This document shows, in pieces, positions 49,494-58,371 of a stretch of DNA of 64,000 nt (position 1 is the first letter of the stretch; every line of letters begins with the position of its first letter). The notes beneath the pieces were generated by a model that did no database searches, was not told where the DNA came from, and saw only the letters and a list, made by a program, of their open reading frames with translations. Where the stretch lies: positions 62,001-126,000 of the forward strand of contig NZ_FRAS01000013.1 in NCBI RefSeq assembly GCF_900142395.1. Direction: 5' to 3'. Source of the stretch: Hymenobacter psychrotolerans DSM 18569 (GTDB lineage: Bacteria; Bacteroidota; Bacteroidia; Cytophagales; Hymenobacteraceae). A program made the position numbers and the translations under genes.

Positions 49494-50582
49494 ATGGACC
49501 CGACCGCAATTGATTTGAACATGGCCGTGTACGAGCAGAAGCTCGACGCCATTTACATCGAAATGCTCTCGTTCACCTCCCTGTTTATCAACTTGGGGCG
49601 GGCCATCGGGGGCATCGGAGCCCTGTTGTATATCAGTAGTAAGGTGTGGGGAAACATTGCCCGGGCCGAGCCTATCGACTTGTTTCCTCTGCTGCGGCCG
49701 TTTGCTATCGGTCTGGCTATCCTGCTGTTCGTGCCCCTGTGTAGTGCGTTGCGCGGCATCACCATGTCCGTAGCCCATGGCACCGATGCTATCCGGATGG
49801 GGCAATTGGCTGAAGTAAACCGGCTCACAGCAGAACGCGACCGTCTGGCCGCCGATGCGAAAGCCAGAGCCGATATGCAAATCAATGAGGAATACGAAAA
49901 GGAGTTGGGCAAGCTCGGGGCGCTGGACGTGGGCCGCAAGGCCAGTCTGGCTTTCAATCAGGTCCAGTACAGCGTGGGCCAGAACTTCCGGGAGTGGACC
50001 AAATCCATTCTGGAGTTGGGCGCGCTGGCCGCCAAGCTGGCCATTAGCCTCATTTCCACTTTCCTGTTGGTACTGCTCAGCGTCGCCGGCCCGCTAGCTT
50101 TTGGCATTGCTATCATTCCGGGATTTGGCGGGGGCCTCCTGAAGTGGTTCGGCTACTTCCTCACGATTTCGCTCTGGGTGCCGGTAGCCAACATTTATGC
50201 GGCGGTGCTGGCCCACGTCCAGGTAACAATGCTCAACGAGAATATCCGGCAGCTCAGCGCCGGCGGAAGCGTGGAATCGGCTGACATTGCCTATCTGTGT
50301 ATGCTCGTGCTGGCCATCGTCGGGTACATCTGTGTCCCCAAGGCGGCAGATATGCTGATTGATGGCTCGGGTGTGGGCAGCGCGGCCACTTCGTTTATCA
50401 CCACCACCACGGCCACCACGGCCGCCATTGCGGGCGCAGCCAGCGGGGCCGGCCTTCGGACCAGCGCGGGTGTAGCTCAGGGCGCAGCCGGCTGGGCTAC
50501 CACCCAAAACATGTCGCGCAGTGAGGAGCTTGGCCACCGGGCCGGCATGGCCTTGCGCGAACGATTCAGCCGCAAAAGCTGA
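49494..50582 (+). CDS. traJ: Conjugation protein TraJ (VirB6-like)
   Basis: 362 aa with about six membrane helices. FTSLFINLGRAIGGIGALLYISSKVW, a charged middle (AERDRLAADAKARADMQINEEYEKELGKL in parts), then AGPLAFGIAIIPGFGGGLLKWFGYFLTISLWVPVANIYAAV, which is the TraJ signature. It forms the inner-membrane channel of the transfer system. Confidence 0.88.
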   Translation: MDPTAIDLNMAVYEQKLDAIYIEMLSFTSLFINLGRAIGGIGALLYISSKVWGNIARAEPIDLFPLLRPFAIGLAILLFVPLCSALRGITMSVAHGTDAIRMGQLAEVNRLTAERDRLAADAKARADMQINEEYEKELGKLGALDVGRKASLAFNQVQYSVGQNFREWTKSILELGALAAKLAISLISTFLLVLLSVAGPLAFGIAIIPGFGGGLLKWFGYFLTISLWVPVANIYAAVLAHVQVTMLNENIRQLSAGGSVESADIAYLCMLVLAIVGYICVPKAADMLIDGSGVGSAATSFITTTTATTAAIAGAASGAGLRTSAGVAQGAAGWATTQNMSRSEELGHRAGMALRERFSRKS

Positions 50583-50621
50583 GTGGCCCGCTCTCCATCC
50601 TCCCACTAGTCCTTTCCAGCC

Positions 50622-51236
50622 ATGTTCGCATCCCTGAAAACCATCGACTCCGCCTTCCAACAGGTCAAAACGCTGGCCCTGCTCTTCATCGTGGCGGTGC
50701 TGGTGCTGGCCGGCGCCATTGCCTACTTCGCGTTTCAGACGACCACCGCGGCCGCCAATCGCATCTACGTGCTGGAAGGCGGGCAGCTGCTTACGGCCGG
50801 CGCCCGGGATGCGCGGGCCAACCGGCCGGTGGAGGCCCGCGCCCACATTACACGGTTCCACGAGCTGTTTTTCACCCTGGACCCCGATCAGAAAGCCATC
50901 GACAGCAACGTGAACAAGGCGCTGTACCTGGCCGACAATTCTGCGAAGCGGCAATACGAGAACTTCAAGGAGAAGGGCTTTTACAACGACCTGATTGCCG
51001 CCAACATCAGCCTGGAAATGAGTGTGGACAGCGTAGTGATAACCAACTCACGCCCGTTGGTGGCGCGGTGCTACGGCCACCAGCGCGTTATCCGGGCCAC
51101 CTCGGTGACCACCCGCAACTTCCTCTCGGAATGCTCCCTGCGCGACGTGACGCGCTCGGAGAATAACCCGCACGGCTTCCTGATGGAAAACTGGCGGGTT
51201 CTGCGCAACGAAGACCTCAGCACCCAGCCCCGCTAA
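50622..51236 (+). CDS. traK: Conjugation protein TraK (VirB8-like)
   Basis: 204 aa. One N-terminal membrane helix after KTIDSAFQQVKTLALLFI; then the periplasmic VirB8-type domain, with RFHELFFTLDPDQKAIDSNVNKALYLAD as the hallmark of Bacteroidota TraK. Assembly factor of the channel; follows traJ as usual. Confidence 0.9.
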   Translation: MFASLKTIDSAFQQVKTLALLFIVAVLVLAGAIAYFAFQTTTAAANRIYVLEGGQLLTAGARDARANRPVEARAHITRFHELFFTLDPDQKAIDSNVNKALYLADNSAKRQYENFKEKGFYNDLIAANISLEMSVDSVVITNSRPLVARCYGHQRVIRATSVTTRNFLSECSLRDVTRSENNPHGFLMENWRVLRNEDLSTQPR

Positions 51237-51246
51237 GCCCCACCCG

Positions 51247-52443
51247 ATGGAAACCAAACCGCACGACGCGCAATTTCTGCGCACCCGCAAGATGGCCACC
51301 TTCCTGCCGGTGGTGGGCGTCCCCTTTCTGGCCGTCATGTTCTACCTGGGCGGCGGCGGGCAGGGCGCGCCCGCCGAGGCCCAGAACGTGCCGTCCGGCT
51401 TCAATACCACCCTGCCCACGGCCGAAAAAGGCTCCATCACCGCCAGCAAGCTCGAAGCCTACGCCAGCCCAGTGGATACCCTGCGCAACCGGGGCCTGGT
51501 CGATGCCCGTCTCGATACGGCGGCCGGCTCGGGTCTGTCGTACTCCATCGGCGCCGATGGCAAGCCCGGGCCTAACGGGTCGGTGGACAAGTCCGTGGTG
51601 GAAGCCCAGCAGCAGCTCATTGCCGCCCAGCAGGCCCAATTGAATGGAGGAACCACACCCGGCGCTGCGGCCGACCCAGCAGCGGCCCCCGGCGCCCTCA
51701 CGCCCCAGGAGCAGCTGGAGCTGATGCGTAGCCAGCACGAGCGGGAGCTGGCCGAGAAGGACGCCCAGCTGCAGATGGCCCAGCTGCTGGCGCAAAGCAA
51801 CAGCGGTGGGGGAGGGGTAGCCCGCCCGACCGCGCCGGCGGTGGCCAAAGCCAGGAAAAAAGCCCGCACCCGGGCTAATGTGGTCGATGAGGATGCCGTC
51901 GTTTCCCGGCTGGGCGGGGGCGGCACGGGCAGACGGCGCACGGCCTCGTTTACCGGTTTGGATGACGGCCATGCGGCTACCGAAGATGCCAACACTTTGC
52001 CGGCCGTCATTCACGAATCGCAGGAAGTCGTCAGCGGCTCGCTGGTGAAAATGCGTCTGACGGAATCGGCCGTGGTCAATGGCCGCACCCTACCGGCTAA
52101 CACCTTCATCTACGGCAAGTGCAGCCTGGCCGGGGAGCGGCTGAACATCAGCATCGAAACGCTGAAAACCGGCAATCGGGTCTTTCCGGTGGCCCTCGAA
52201 GTCTACGACGTGGACGGCCTGGAAGGCCTGCACATCCCGGGCGCCATTACCCGGGACGCGGCCAAGCAGGCCGGCGCCGACGGGCTGAACGCCGCCGATG
52301 CCATCACCATGAGCGCCGACCCCACCCTGGCCGCGGCCGGCGTCGCGGTTACCGCCGTCAAGGGCCTCGGCCAGAAGAAAATCCGCCTGGTCAAAGTGCG
52401 CCTGAAAGCTGGCTACCAGGTCATGTTGAAGATTGATAAATAA
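51247..52443 (+). CDS. traM: Conjugation protein TraM (VirB10-like)
   Basis: 398 aa. Membrane helix (FLPVVGVPFLAVMFYLGGG), a Pro/Ala/Gln-rich coiled region (about 115-240), and a C-terminal VirB10-type barrel: IHESQEVVSGSLVKMRLTESAVVNGRTLPANTFIYGKCSL (in parts) and ALEVYDVDGLEGLHIPG. It spans from inner to outer membrane. Starts 10 bp after traK. Confidence 0.9.
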   Translation: METKPHDAQFLRTRKMATFLPVVGVPFLAVMFYLGGGGQGAPAEAQNVPSGFNTTLPTAEKGSITASKLEAYASPVDTLRNRGLVDARLDTAAGSGLSYSIGADGKPGPNGSVDKSVVEAQQQLIAAQQAQLNGGTTPGAAADPAAAPGALTPQEQLELMRSQHERELAEKDAQLQMAQLLAQSNSGGGGVARPTAPAVAKARKKARTRANVVDEDAVVSRLGGGGTGRRRTASFTGLDDGHAATEDANTLPAVIHESQEVVSGSLVKMRLTESAVVNGRTLPANTFIYGKCSLAGERLNISIETLKTGNRVFPVALEVYDVDGLEGLHIPGAITRDAAKQAGADGLNAADAITMSADPTLAAAGVAVTAVKGLGQKKIRLVKVRLKAGYQVMLKIDK

Positions 52444-52449
52444 GCTACT

Positions 52450-53601
52450 ATGAGAATCGCCCTTGCCCTCTGCACCCTGCCCCTCAGCCTGGCCGTGGCG
52501 CCCGCCCTCGCCCAATCCACGACGCTGGCCAGCACCCAGCCCGCAGCGCCGGCGAAGCTCGCGACGTATCCGCTGTTCGTGTCGGAGCAAAAAACCACCC
52601 ACCTGGTTTTCCCGTCCCCGGTCACATATGTTGATTTGGGCAGCGCCGGGCTGATTGCGGCCAAGGCTACGGGCTCCGAAAACATCGTGCGGGTCAAGGC
52701 GGCCGGCAGCGGCTTCAGCGAAACCAACATGACCGTGCTCACGGCCAGCGGCAAGCTCTACTCCTTCGTGGTGGGCTACCAGCGCAACCCGCGCCAGCTG
52801 GGCCTGGACCTGGGCGCAGCCAGCGCGGGCCCGGCCAAGCTGCCCGTGCTCCCGCTCTACGTCTCGGACCAGAAAACTACCCACCTTGTGTTTCCCTACC
52901 CGGTCACCTACGTCGACCTGGGTAACTCGGGCATTCTGGCCGCCAAGGCCACGGGCGCCGACAACATTGTGCGCGTGAAAGCGGCCAGCAACCACCTGAC
53001 CGAAACCAACATGACCGTGCTTACCTCCGGGGGCAAGCTGTACATGTTCGTTGTCAACTACCAGCACGACCCCAAGGTGCTAAGTCTGGACCTGAGCACG
53101 ATGACCAGCTCCACTGCCCAGGCCGGCAGTGGCAGCGAGGCCATCCTGTCGAACACGCCCATTCCCCAGGGCAACCTGGATGCCTATTCTAAGCAGGCCC
53201 TGGCGCGCGGCGGCTCGGCGGCCAGCGACACGAAAAACCAGCTCAGCGTGCGCGCGGGCAGCGTGGGCTACCAGCAGGAAACTTTGTTTTTCCCGCTCCA
53301 CCTGCGCAACCGCTCCAATGTGACGTATGACGTGGATTTCGTCAAGTTCTACATCCAGGACAAGAAGATAGCCAAGCGCACGGCCGAACAGGCCATTGAG
53401 CTCACGCCCACCTATGTCTACAACGGCAACCTGAAAAAGATTGAAGCCGACGGAAAGCTCCAGCAGGTATTTGTTTTCAAGAAATTCACTATCCCCGACC
53501 AGAAAAACCTGGTCGTCGAGGTGTACGAGAAAGGGGGCGGGCGCAATATTACGCTCAAGCTTTCCAACAGCGACCTGCTCCGCGCCCGCGGCTTCCGGTA
53601 G
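52450..53601 (+). CDS. traN: Conjugation protein TraN (VirB9-like) with duplicated domain
   Basis: 383 aa. Signal peptide (LAVAPALAQ). Residues 36-121 and 130-216 are two copies of one domain, both running KTTHLVFP.PVTYVDLG, then AAKATG..NIVRVKAA, ETNMTVLT..GKLY.FVV.YQ. The usual TraN (DUF4138) has one copy; the C-terminal domain (about 240-383) is normal. It forms the outer-membrane cap with TraM. The duplication is an unusual feature of this plasmid. Confidence 0.9.
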   Translation: MRIALALCTLPLSLAVAPALAQSTTLASTQPAAPAKLATYPLFVSEQKTTHLVFPSPVTYVDLGSAGLIAAKATGSENIVRVKAAGSGFSETNMTVLTASGKLYSFVVGYQRNPRQLGLDLGAASAGPAKLPVLPLYVSDQKTTHLVFPYPVTYVDLGNSGILAAKATGADNIVRVKAASNHLTETNMTVLTSGGKLYMFVVNYQHDPKVLSLDLSTMTSSTAQAGSGSEAILSNTPIPQGNLDAYSKQALARGGSAASDTKNQLSVRAGSVGYQQETLFFPLHLRNRSNVTYDVDFVKFYIQDKKIAKRTAEQAIELTPTYVYNGNLKKIEADGKLQQVFVFKKFTIPDQKNLVVEVYEKGGGRNITLKLSNSDLLRARGFR

Positions 53602-53727
53602 CCTTAATTCTCCTACGTGCCTTGCTTATTGGCATCGTTGCGTGCACCAAACCAGTATCATTTCGTTTACCTAGTAGAGGAAACAGGGCGAACGACCGGC
53701 TCGGTACTCACTTTCATCCCTACTGTT

Positions 53728-53916
53728 ATGCGTATTCTGCTGCTTATCGCCTTAGTTATCTTTCTCTATTCATCCTGGGCGCCAAGTTGGGGAGCCCAGG
53801 TGGCCACCTGGGGCCTGCTGCTGTATTTCGGCTACAAGTTCTTCCGCCTTTCCAGCTCCGTCATGCACCGGGCTTCCCGTAGCCCACAGGACCGCTACGA
53901 CCCTTACAACCACTAG
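53728..53916 (+). CDS. Small membrane protein at the end of the tra operon
   Basis: 62 aa from MRILLLIALVIFLYSSWAPSW; two hydrophobic segments and a polar C-terminus (SRSPQDRYDPYNH). The frame is open further upstream, but this ATG gives the membrane start. A terminator follows. Function unknown. Confidence 0.55.
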   Translation: MRILLLIALVIFLYSSWAPSWGAQVATWGLLLYFGYKFFRLSSSVMHRASRSPQDRYDPYNH

Positions 53917-53943
53917 CAGCTCCACTTGGGTTGATATTTCCTG

Positions 53944-53988
53944 AACACCCTCGTGTTGCCTTGGAAAGGTAGCGGGAGGGTGTTTTGC
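53944..53988 (+). terminator. Intrinsic terminator of the tra operon
   Basis: AACACCCTC (53944-53952) pairs with GAGGGTGTT (53976-53984), 23-nt loop, followed by TTT. It closes the tra transcript. Confidence 0.75.
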
Positions 53989-54123
53989 ATTTAGGTATTT
54001 GGTGAAACCACTAATAGATCTGCTACTGCCTGAGCCGCAAATTACCCGGAACACAGAGAATGATTTGTAATGTTTTACAGCAAAAAAACTTTACATTAAG
54101 TGTATCTTTACTGGCCGTAGCAG

Positions 54124-54873
54124 ATGGAAAAATCGACCAAATCCACGACCGCCCGTCAGAAAATCATCAACCGCTTGCAGAAGCTGGAGCCGGGCGCCCT
54201 CGTGCGCTACCAGGATTTCGCCAGCCTCGGCATCGCGCCGGGCACGGTGGCCGTGAACCTGAGCAGGCTGCGCCAGGAAGGCGTGGTGCAGCAGGTCACC
54301 AAAGGCACCTACCGCCTCCCCTTGCAGAGCCGGTTCGGCCCGGTACCGGTTTCCGAGCAGCAGGTGTTGCAGGTGCTGCTGCAAACCTCCAGCAAAAAGC
54401 TGCGGGGCTACCCCACCGGCGTAGCGGCCTTCAACCGCCTGGGCCTGACCACGCAGGTACCGCAGGAAATTCAGATCGCTACCTCCCGGCCGGGGCGGCC
54501 GAAGAAAGTCGGCAACGTGCGCGTGCGCTTCGTGCGCAGCCGGGCCGATGTGAAGCCGGAGGAAGTAAAGCTCTGCCAGTTGTTGGATGCCCTACGGCAG
54601 ATTAAGCGCCTGCCGGACACCTCGCCGGCCGTGGCCCTGCTGCGCCTGCGCGAGCAGGTAAAGCAGCTGCCACCGGCTGAGCAGGCCACCTTGGTTAGCC
54701 TAGCGCAGGACTACAATCCGGCCACGCGCGCCCTGCTGGGGGCCCTGCTGGAAGGGCTGGGTGAAGTCAAGTTAGCCACTACGCTGAAAGCCAGCCTAAA
54801 TCCCTTATCCACTTATAAGCTTGGGTTGTCCGAACAAGCCTTACCCAACCGTGCGCAATGGCAAATCCGATGA
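54124..54873 (+). CDS. abiEi: AbiEi/DUF6088-type antitoxin
   Basis: 249 aa. N-terminal winged HTH (RQKIINRLQKLEPGALVRYQDFASLGIAPGTVAVNLSRL in parts, then GVVQQVTKGTYRLP), a middle domain (QVLLQTSSKKLRGYPTGVAAFNRLGLTTQVP) and a helical C-terminus, as in antitoxins of type IV AbiE systems. It represses its own operon and counters the nucleotidyltransferase toxin. The toxin start overlaps its stop codon (ATGA). Confidence 0.85.
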   Translation: MEKSTKSTTARQKIINRLQKLEPGALVRYQDFASLGIAPGTVAVNLSRLRQEGVVQQVTKGTYRLPLQSRFGPVPVSEQQVLQVLLQTSSKKLRGYPTGVAAFNRLGLTTQVPQEIQIATSRPGRPKKVGNVRVRFVRSRADVKPEEVKLCQLLDALRQIKRLPDTSPAVALLRLREQVKQLPPAEQATLVSLAQDYNPATRALLGALLEGLGEVKLATTLKASLNPLSTYKLGLSEQALPNRAQWQIR

Positions 54874-55844
54874 CCCTGCACACCCACGAGCAGGACTTTC
54901 GCAACCTGATTACCATCACGGCGACGGCCCGGGGAATGCGGCAAAGCTTTATTGAGAAGGACTACTGGGTAACCTGGGTACTGCGCAACCTGGCCGATTC
55001 GCACGTGGCCGACCACGTCGTGTTCAAGGGCGGCACCTCGCTTTCCAAAGGCTACGGGCTAATTGAGCGGTTCTCAGAAGATGTGGACCTGGCCGTTATC
55101 CTGCAGGAGCAGCAAAGCGACGGCGCGCTGAAACGGCTCATCCGCGACATCCACAAAATTGCTGCTGGCGACTTGCCCGAAGTAGACATACCGGGCTCTA
55201 CCAGCAAGCGCGGCCACAACCGGCTCGTGTACCATCAGTACCCGCACCTATTCACCGACCCGGTGCCGACGGCTACGGAGCACATTCTACTGGAAATAAC
55301 GGCCTTCGGAGAACCGGAGCCGCATAGTAAGCGGCCCTTGATTTCTTACCTAGGGCAGTACCTGCTCGACCATGGACAGCCGGAAGCCGTGCAGGAGTAC
55401 GGCCTGGCAGCCTTCGACTTCAACGTGCTGAGCCTCTCGCGCACGTTTGCCGAGAAAATCATGGCCCTAGTGCGCGCCTCTTACGAAGAAAACCCGCTCG
55501 CAGCCACGGGCCGCAAGGTGCGCCACCTCTACGACCTGCACCAGCTGGCCAGCCAGCCCGAGGTGGCTGCCCTGCTGGCTGGCCCCGGCCTAGCCCAGCA
55601 GCTCGCGGCCGTGCAGCGCGACGATGCGCGGGCGGGCGTCATCGGCCCGACGTTGGAATGGAAAACCAAGCCCCTGACCGCCTGCTGGGCTTACGCCGAG
55701 GAAGCGGCAAACTTGCGTCAGCTTCAGCAGCATTATGAGCAGGAGCTGCCAAGTCTGCTGCACAGCCCACTTCCCGCGTTTGACCAGGTGCTACATGTCA
55801 TCCAGCGCATCGCGCAGCAGCTACGTGCCTACGATGGACTATGA
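54870..55844 (+). CDS. abiEii: AbiEii-type nucleotidyltransferase toxin
   Basis: 324 aa from ATG 54870 (ATGA overlap with the antitoxin stop); an ATG 12 bp earlier is also in frame. Nucleotidyltransferase motif I VVFKGGTSLSKGYGLIERFSEDVDLAV: GG-TS-K followed by D-x-D; the later SRTFAEKIMALVRASYE holds the conserved Lys of the family. AbiE toxins stop growth and abort phage infection, and also stabilise plasmids. Toxin and antitoxin form a complete unit. Confidence 0.88.
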   Translation: MTLHTHEQDFRNLITITATARGMRQSFIEKDYWVTWVLRNLADSHVADHVVFKGGTSLSKGYGLIERFSEDVDLAVILQEQQSDGALKRLIRDIHKIAAGDLPEVDIPGSTSKRGHNRLVYHQYPHLFTDPVPTATEHILLEITAFGEPEPHSKRPLISYLGQYLLDHGQPEAVQEYGLAAFDFNVLSLSRTFAEKIMALVRASYEENPLAATGRKVRHLYDLHQLASQPEVAALLAGPGLAQQLAAVQRDDARAGVIGPTLEWKTKPLTACWAYAEEAANLRQLQQHYEQELPSLLHSPLPAFDQVLHVIQRIAQQLRAYDGL

Positions 55845-55888
55845 ACAACATGGGTTTATGAACTGGCCCGCCGAAATGCCTACTCTGC

Positions 55889-57631
55889 CTAGTCTTCCAC
55901 CTCTCGGTTGATGATGGGCAACACCTGATACAGCATCTCCTTGGGTATGCCCAGCATGTCGCGCTTTTCAGCGTAGTTCTCCAGGAACAGGGCAAAGGGG
56001 TGAATGCTCTGCATCTGCCGCTGTTCGTCCTCCGCCTCGCTGATACCAGTCCACGCCGGGGCCTGTAGATAAGCCAGGTACTCCTCCAGCACGTCCTCAA
56101 ATACCATGCGGCCGTCCCGGAAATCTTCGTGGTAGGCCAGCAACGTATCCACGTCGACAATAATCAGCGGGCGAACGTTGTACACCGGCAGCCCCTGCTG
56201 CTCCAGCTTCGCCAGTTCTTCTTGGAACCAGTCGTTGACAACCACGTTCAGGCCGGGCTGATTGTAGAGCCGGTCATGCACCACCAGCACCGGGTCGATT
56301 ACCAGCTCTGCCGGGTCAAAGTCGGTGTCGAATGGTAGTTGCTTGCGCAGCAAGCGTTCCACGTTGCCGGCCAGCTGCCGGGCCGCCTTGGGGTGCTGCT
56401 TTTCATCCTCGTAAAACTTCTTCTTAACCTCATCGAGGTAGGTGGCGAAGTCGTGGCCCGCTTTGGCATCCTTGTGTACCAACACGTCCTTTGACTCAAA
56501 CAGCACGGCCCGGTTCTCGTGGCGGAAATAGTAGTCCGGCTCGGACTGGCCTTTCAGTTTCCAGCCTTCCAGAATGGCTCGCCCGCTCAGGGCGAGGTCT
56601 CGCCCCCGAAAAATGGCATCCAGTAGCAGATAAAGCAGGTATTGCTCCGAGAACAGGTCGCAGTAAACGGAGCGCCAATCGGTTTCCCGCTGGCCCTTAG
56701 GAAGCGAGCGGTTGGCAATATTAAACTGAAAATATAGCCCTTTATGCAGGGTTTCGAGCACCAGGACGGGGTACTCTAGTACGAACGTGCCTGGTGATTC
56801 TTCGCACAGCGGCGTGGTACGCAGGCTGGTGAAATCAGCCATGTCTAATGGCTGGCCCTCCGGCAGCGTAAAATGCCGCAGAAATGCGCACGCCTCGTCG
56901 TAATCCGGGCCGGGCGGTACCTCTACGGCAATACGGCCGGGCTTGTCGTTTTCGGTAACAGGTTTGATGATGCCGCTGAGCTGGCGGAAGAAATCCTGCC
57001 AGGTAGCACACGCAAACCGCTGCAGAAAGGCGCGGAGCAAGTGTTCAAAGCGGGCGTCAGCTTCCAAAAATTCAAACAGGCGCACCGACTTGATTATCTG
57101 CAGCATGGCAATATTCGGTAAGCGGTGGTTCAGCAACTCAAAGTCGGAGAAGGTACCGGCCAGCGCAATAGCGGCGAGGGGCTGCTTCGGTAACAGTTGT
57201 TGAGCAACCGTCATAGCCTGATACTGCTCCCGGATGTAGGCCTCGTTCAACGCCAGACACGCGGCAAACATGCTGCGCTCAAAGTCGGCATCGGACTGGC
57301 CAGCGGCCCCGGCCGGCAATCCGAAGCAGGAGCCAAAGAGTTGGAGCACCGGTTTGGGGTGGAAGAAGTTGAGCTTTTTACTGATACGGTCGGCCAGCGC
57401 TTGCGTCCGGTGGTACACTTGCCCGGCAAATGCATCGTTGCTGGGCCCAAAAATTTGCTGCATATCCGTCACAAAGTCCCGCTTCGAGGCGGATGTCTGG
57501 CTCAGGTAGCCCAGCAAGTGTGAAACGCCCTGCAAACCATCTAACCGGCTAACTCCGATTAAACAGGCGGCCACCGATGGGGTGGCGCCAGTAAACAAAT
57601 CATGGTATTCGACTAGTAACTGGCGGTTCAT
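55889..57631 (-). CDS. Orphan protein with PD-(D/E)XK nuclease motif
   Basis: 580 aa, family not recognised. Residues 363-382 carry a PD-(D/E)XK core: EPDYYF (P365, D366), then 12 residues, then LFESKD (E379, K381), flanked by GWKLKGQ and hydrophobic strands. Upstream about 350 residues are helical, without known domain; the C-terminus (about 470-575) has LVVHDRLYNQPGLNVVVNDWFQEEL and ends REVED. No partner gene. It lies convergent to the AbiE pair in the accessory region, consistent with a single-gene defence or restriction nuclease. Base composition is lower in GC than the tra genes. Inference beyond the motif. Confidence 0.6.
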   Translation of the reverse strand: MNRQLLVEYHDLFTGATPSVAACLIGVSRLDGLQGVSHLLGYLSQTSASKRDFVTDMQQIFGPSNDAFAGQVYHRTQALADRISKKLNFFHPKPVLQLFGSCFGLPAGAAGQSDADFERSMFAACLALNEAYIREQYQAMTVAQQLLPKQPLAAIALAGTFSDFELLNHRLPNIAMLQIIKSVRLFEFLEADARFEHLLRAFLQRFACATWQDFFRQLSGIIKPVTENDKPGRIAVEVPPGPDYDEACAFLRHFTLPEGQPLDMADFTSLRTTPLCEESPGTFVLEYPVLVLETLHKGLYFQFNIANRSLPKGQRETDWRSVYCDLFSEQYLLYLLLDAIFRGRDLALSGRAILEGWKLKGQSEPDYYFRHENRAVLFESKDVLVHKDAKAGHDFATYLDEVKKKFYEDEKQHPKAARQLAGNVERLLRKQLPFDTDFDPAELVIDPVLVVHDRLYNQPGLNVVVNDWFQEELAKLEQQGLPVYNVRPLIIVDVDTLLAYHEDFRDGRMVFEDVLEEYLAYLQAPAWTGISEAEDEQRQMQSIHPFALFLENYAEKRDMLGIPKEMLYQVLPIINREVED

Positions 57632-57647
57632 AGCAAGGCGGAAAAAC

Positions 57648-57660
57648 GGTAAAGATTACC
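57648..57660 (-). promoter_or_regulatory. Short palindrome before the orphan nuclease gene
   Basis: GGTAA (57648-57652) and TTACC (57656-57660) with a 3-nt gap, 17 bp before the start codon. On the minus strand TAATCTTT overlaps it and weakly resembles a -7 box. Possible operator. Confidence 0.35.
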
Positions 57661-57678
57661 TTCTGCGCGTATGAACAC

Positions 57679-57713
57679 AAAAAAGCAGGAGCCCGTTAGG
57701 AAGCTCCTGCTTT
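57679..57713 (-). terminator. Rho-independent terminator of the copper operon
   Basis: Arms AAAGCAGGAGC (57682-57692) and GCTCCTGCTTT (57703-57713), 10-nt loop; on the minus strand it runs into six T. It follows the AraC/HMA gene by 20 bp. Confidence 0.85.
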
Positions 57714-57732
57714 CGTGCTTTACACCAAGACA

Positions 57733-58371
57733 TTAGATCAACGAATCCAAGCTGCGCCGGGCGTGCGAGGCCGGCCCCAGCTTCTGGAACTCGGTCGGGG
57801 TGAGGCCCGTCACTTGCCTGAACTGCCGCGAGAGGTGAGCCGGGCTGCTGTAGCCCAGCTGCTGGGCCACTTCGGCCATGCTTAGCTCGCCGTAGCCGAT
57901 GAGTTCCTTGGCTCGCTCCACCTTCTGACGGATGATGAACTTCTCGATGGTGAGACCCTCGGAAGCGGAGAACAAATGGGAAAGATAGTGGTAGTCTTTG
58001 CCCAGGTGCTCGACTAGGTAGGCGGAGTAGTTGAGCAGACGCGGGCCGGGCGGCGGGTAGTGAATTAGGGCCACCAGTAGCGTCTTGATGCGGTCTACCA
58101 GCTGGGCGCGGGGGTCTTCCAGCAGTTCGAAGCCGGCCTCCTGCAGGCTGGTGCGGATGGCATCGTAGTCAGGGGCTGCGCCGTTGGGCATCGACACGTC
58201 GGCCTCGCCCAGGGCCACGCGGTGCACCTGCAGGCCCAGCGCGGCTAGCTCCTCGCCCACCACCCGGATGCACTGCGGGCACACCATGTTCTTTATCAGC
58301 AGCCGGTGCGCGTCGGGCGGCGGTAGCACGTGGGCCATGCTAATGTCGGCTTGCATGGGATGCGCGCTCAT
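57733..58371 (-). CDS. AraC-type regulator fused to an HMA metal-binding domain
   Basis: 212 aa. Residues about 22-92: HMA-like domain, KNMVCPQCIRVV with C31 and C34, and PDYDAIRTSLQEAGFELL as the closing helix. Residues about 110-205: AraC HTH pair, with SMAEVAQQLGYSSPAHLSRQFRQVTGLTPTEFQKL. It would sense Cu(I) (or another soft metal) and control the operon it ends. Its start overlaps the cupredoxin stop (ATGA). Well known in arrangement from Bacteroidota copA loci. Confidence 0.85.
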   Translation of the reverse strand: MSAHPMQADISMAHVLPPPDAHRLLIKNMVCPQCIRVVGEELAALGLQVHRVALGEADVSMPNGAAPDYDAIRTSLQEAGFELLEDPRAQLVDRIKTLLVALIHYPPPGPRLLNYSAYLVEHLGKDYHYLSHLFSASEGLTIEKFIIRQKVERAKELIGYGELSMAEVAQQLGYSSPAHLSRQFRQVTGLTPTEFQKLGPASHARRSLDSLI

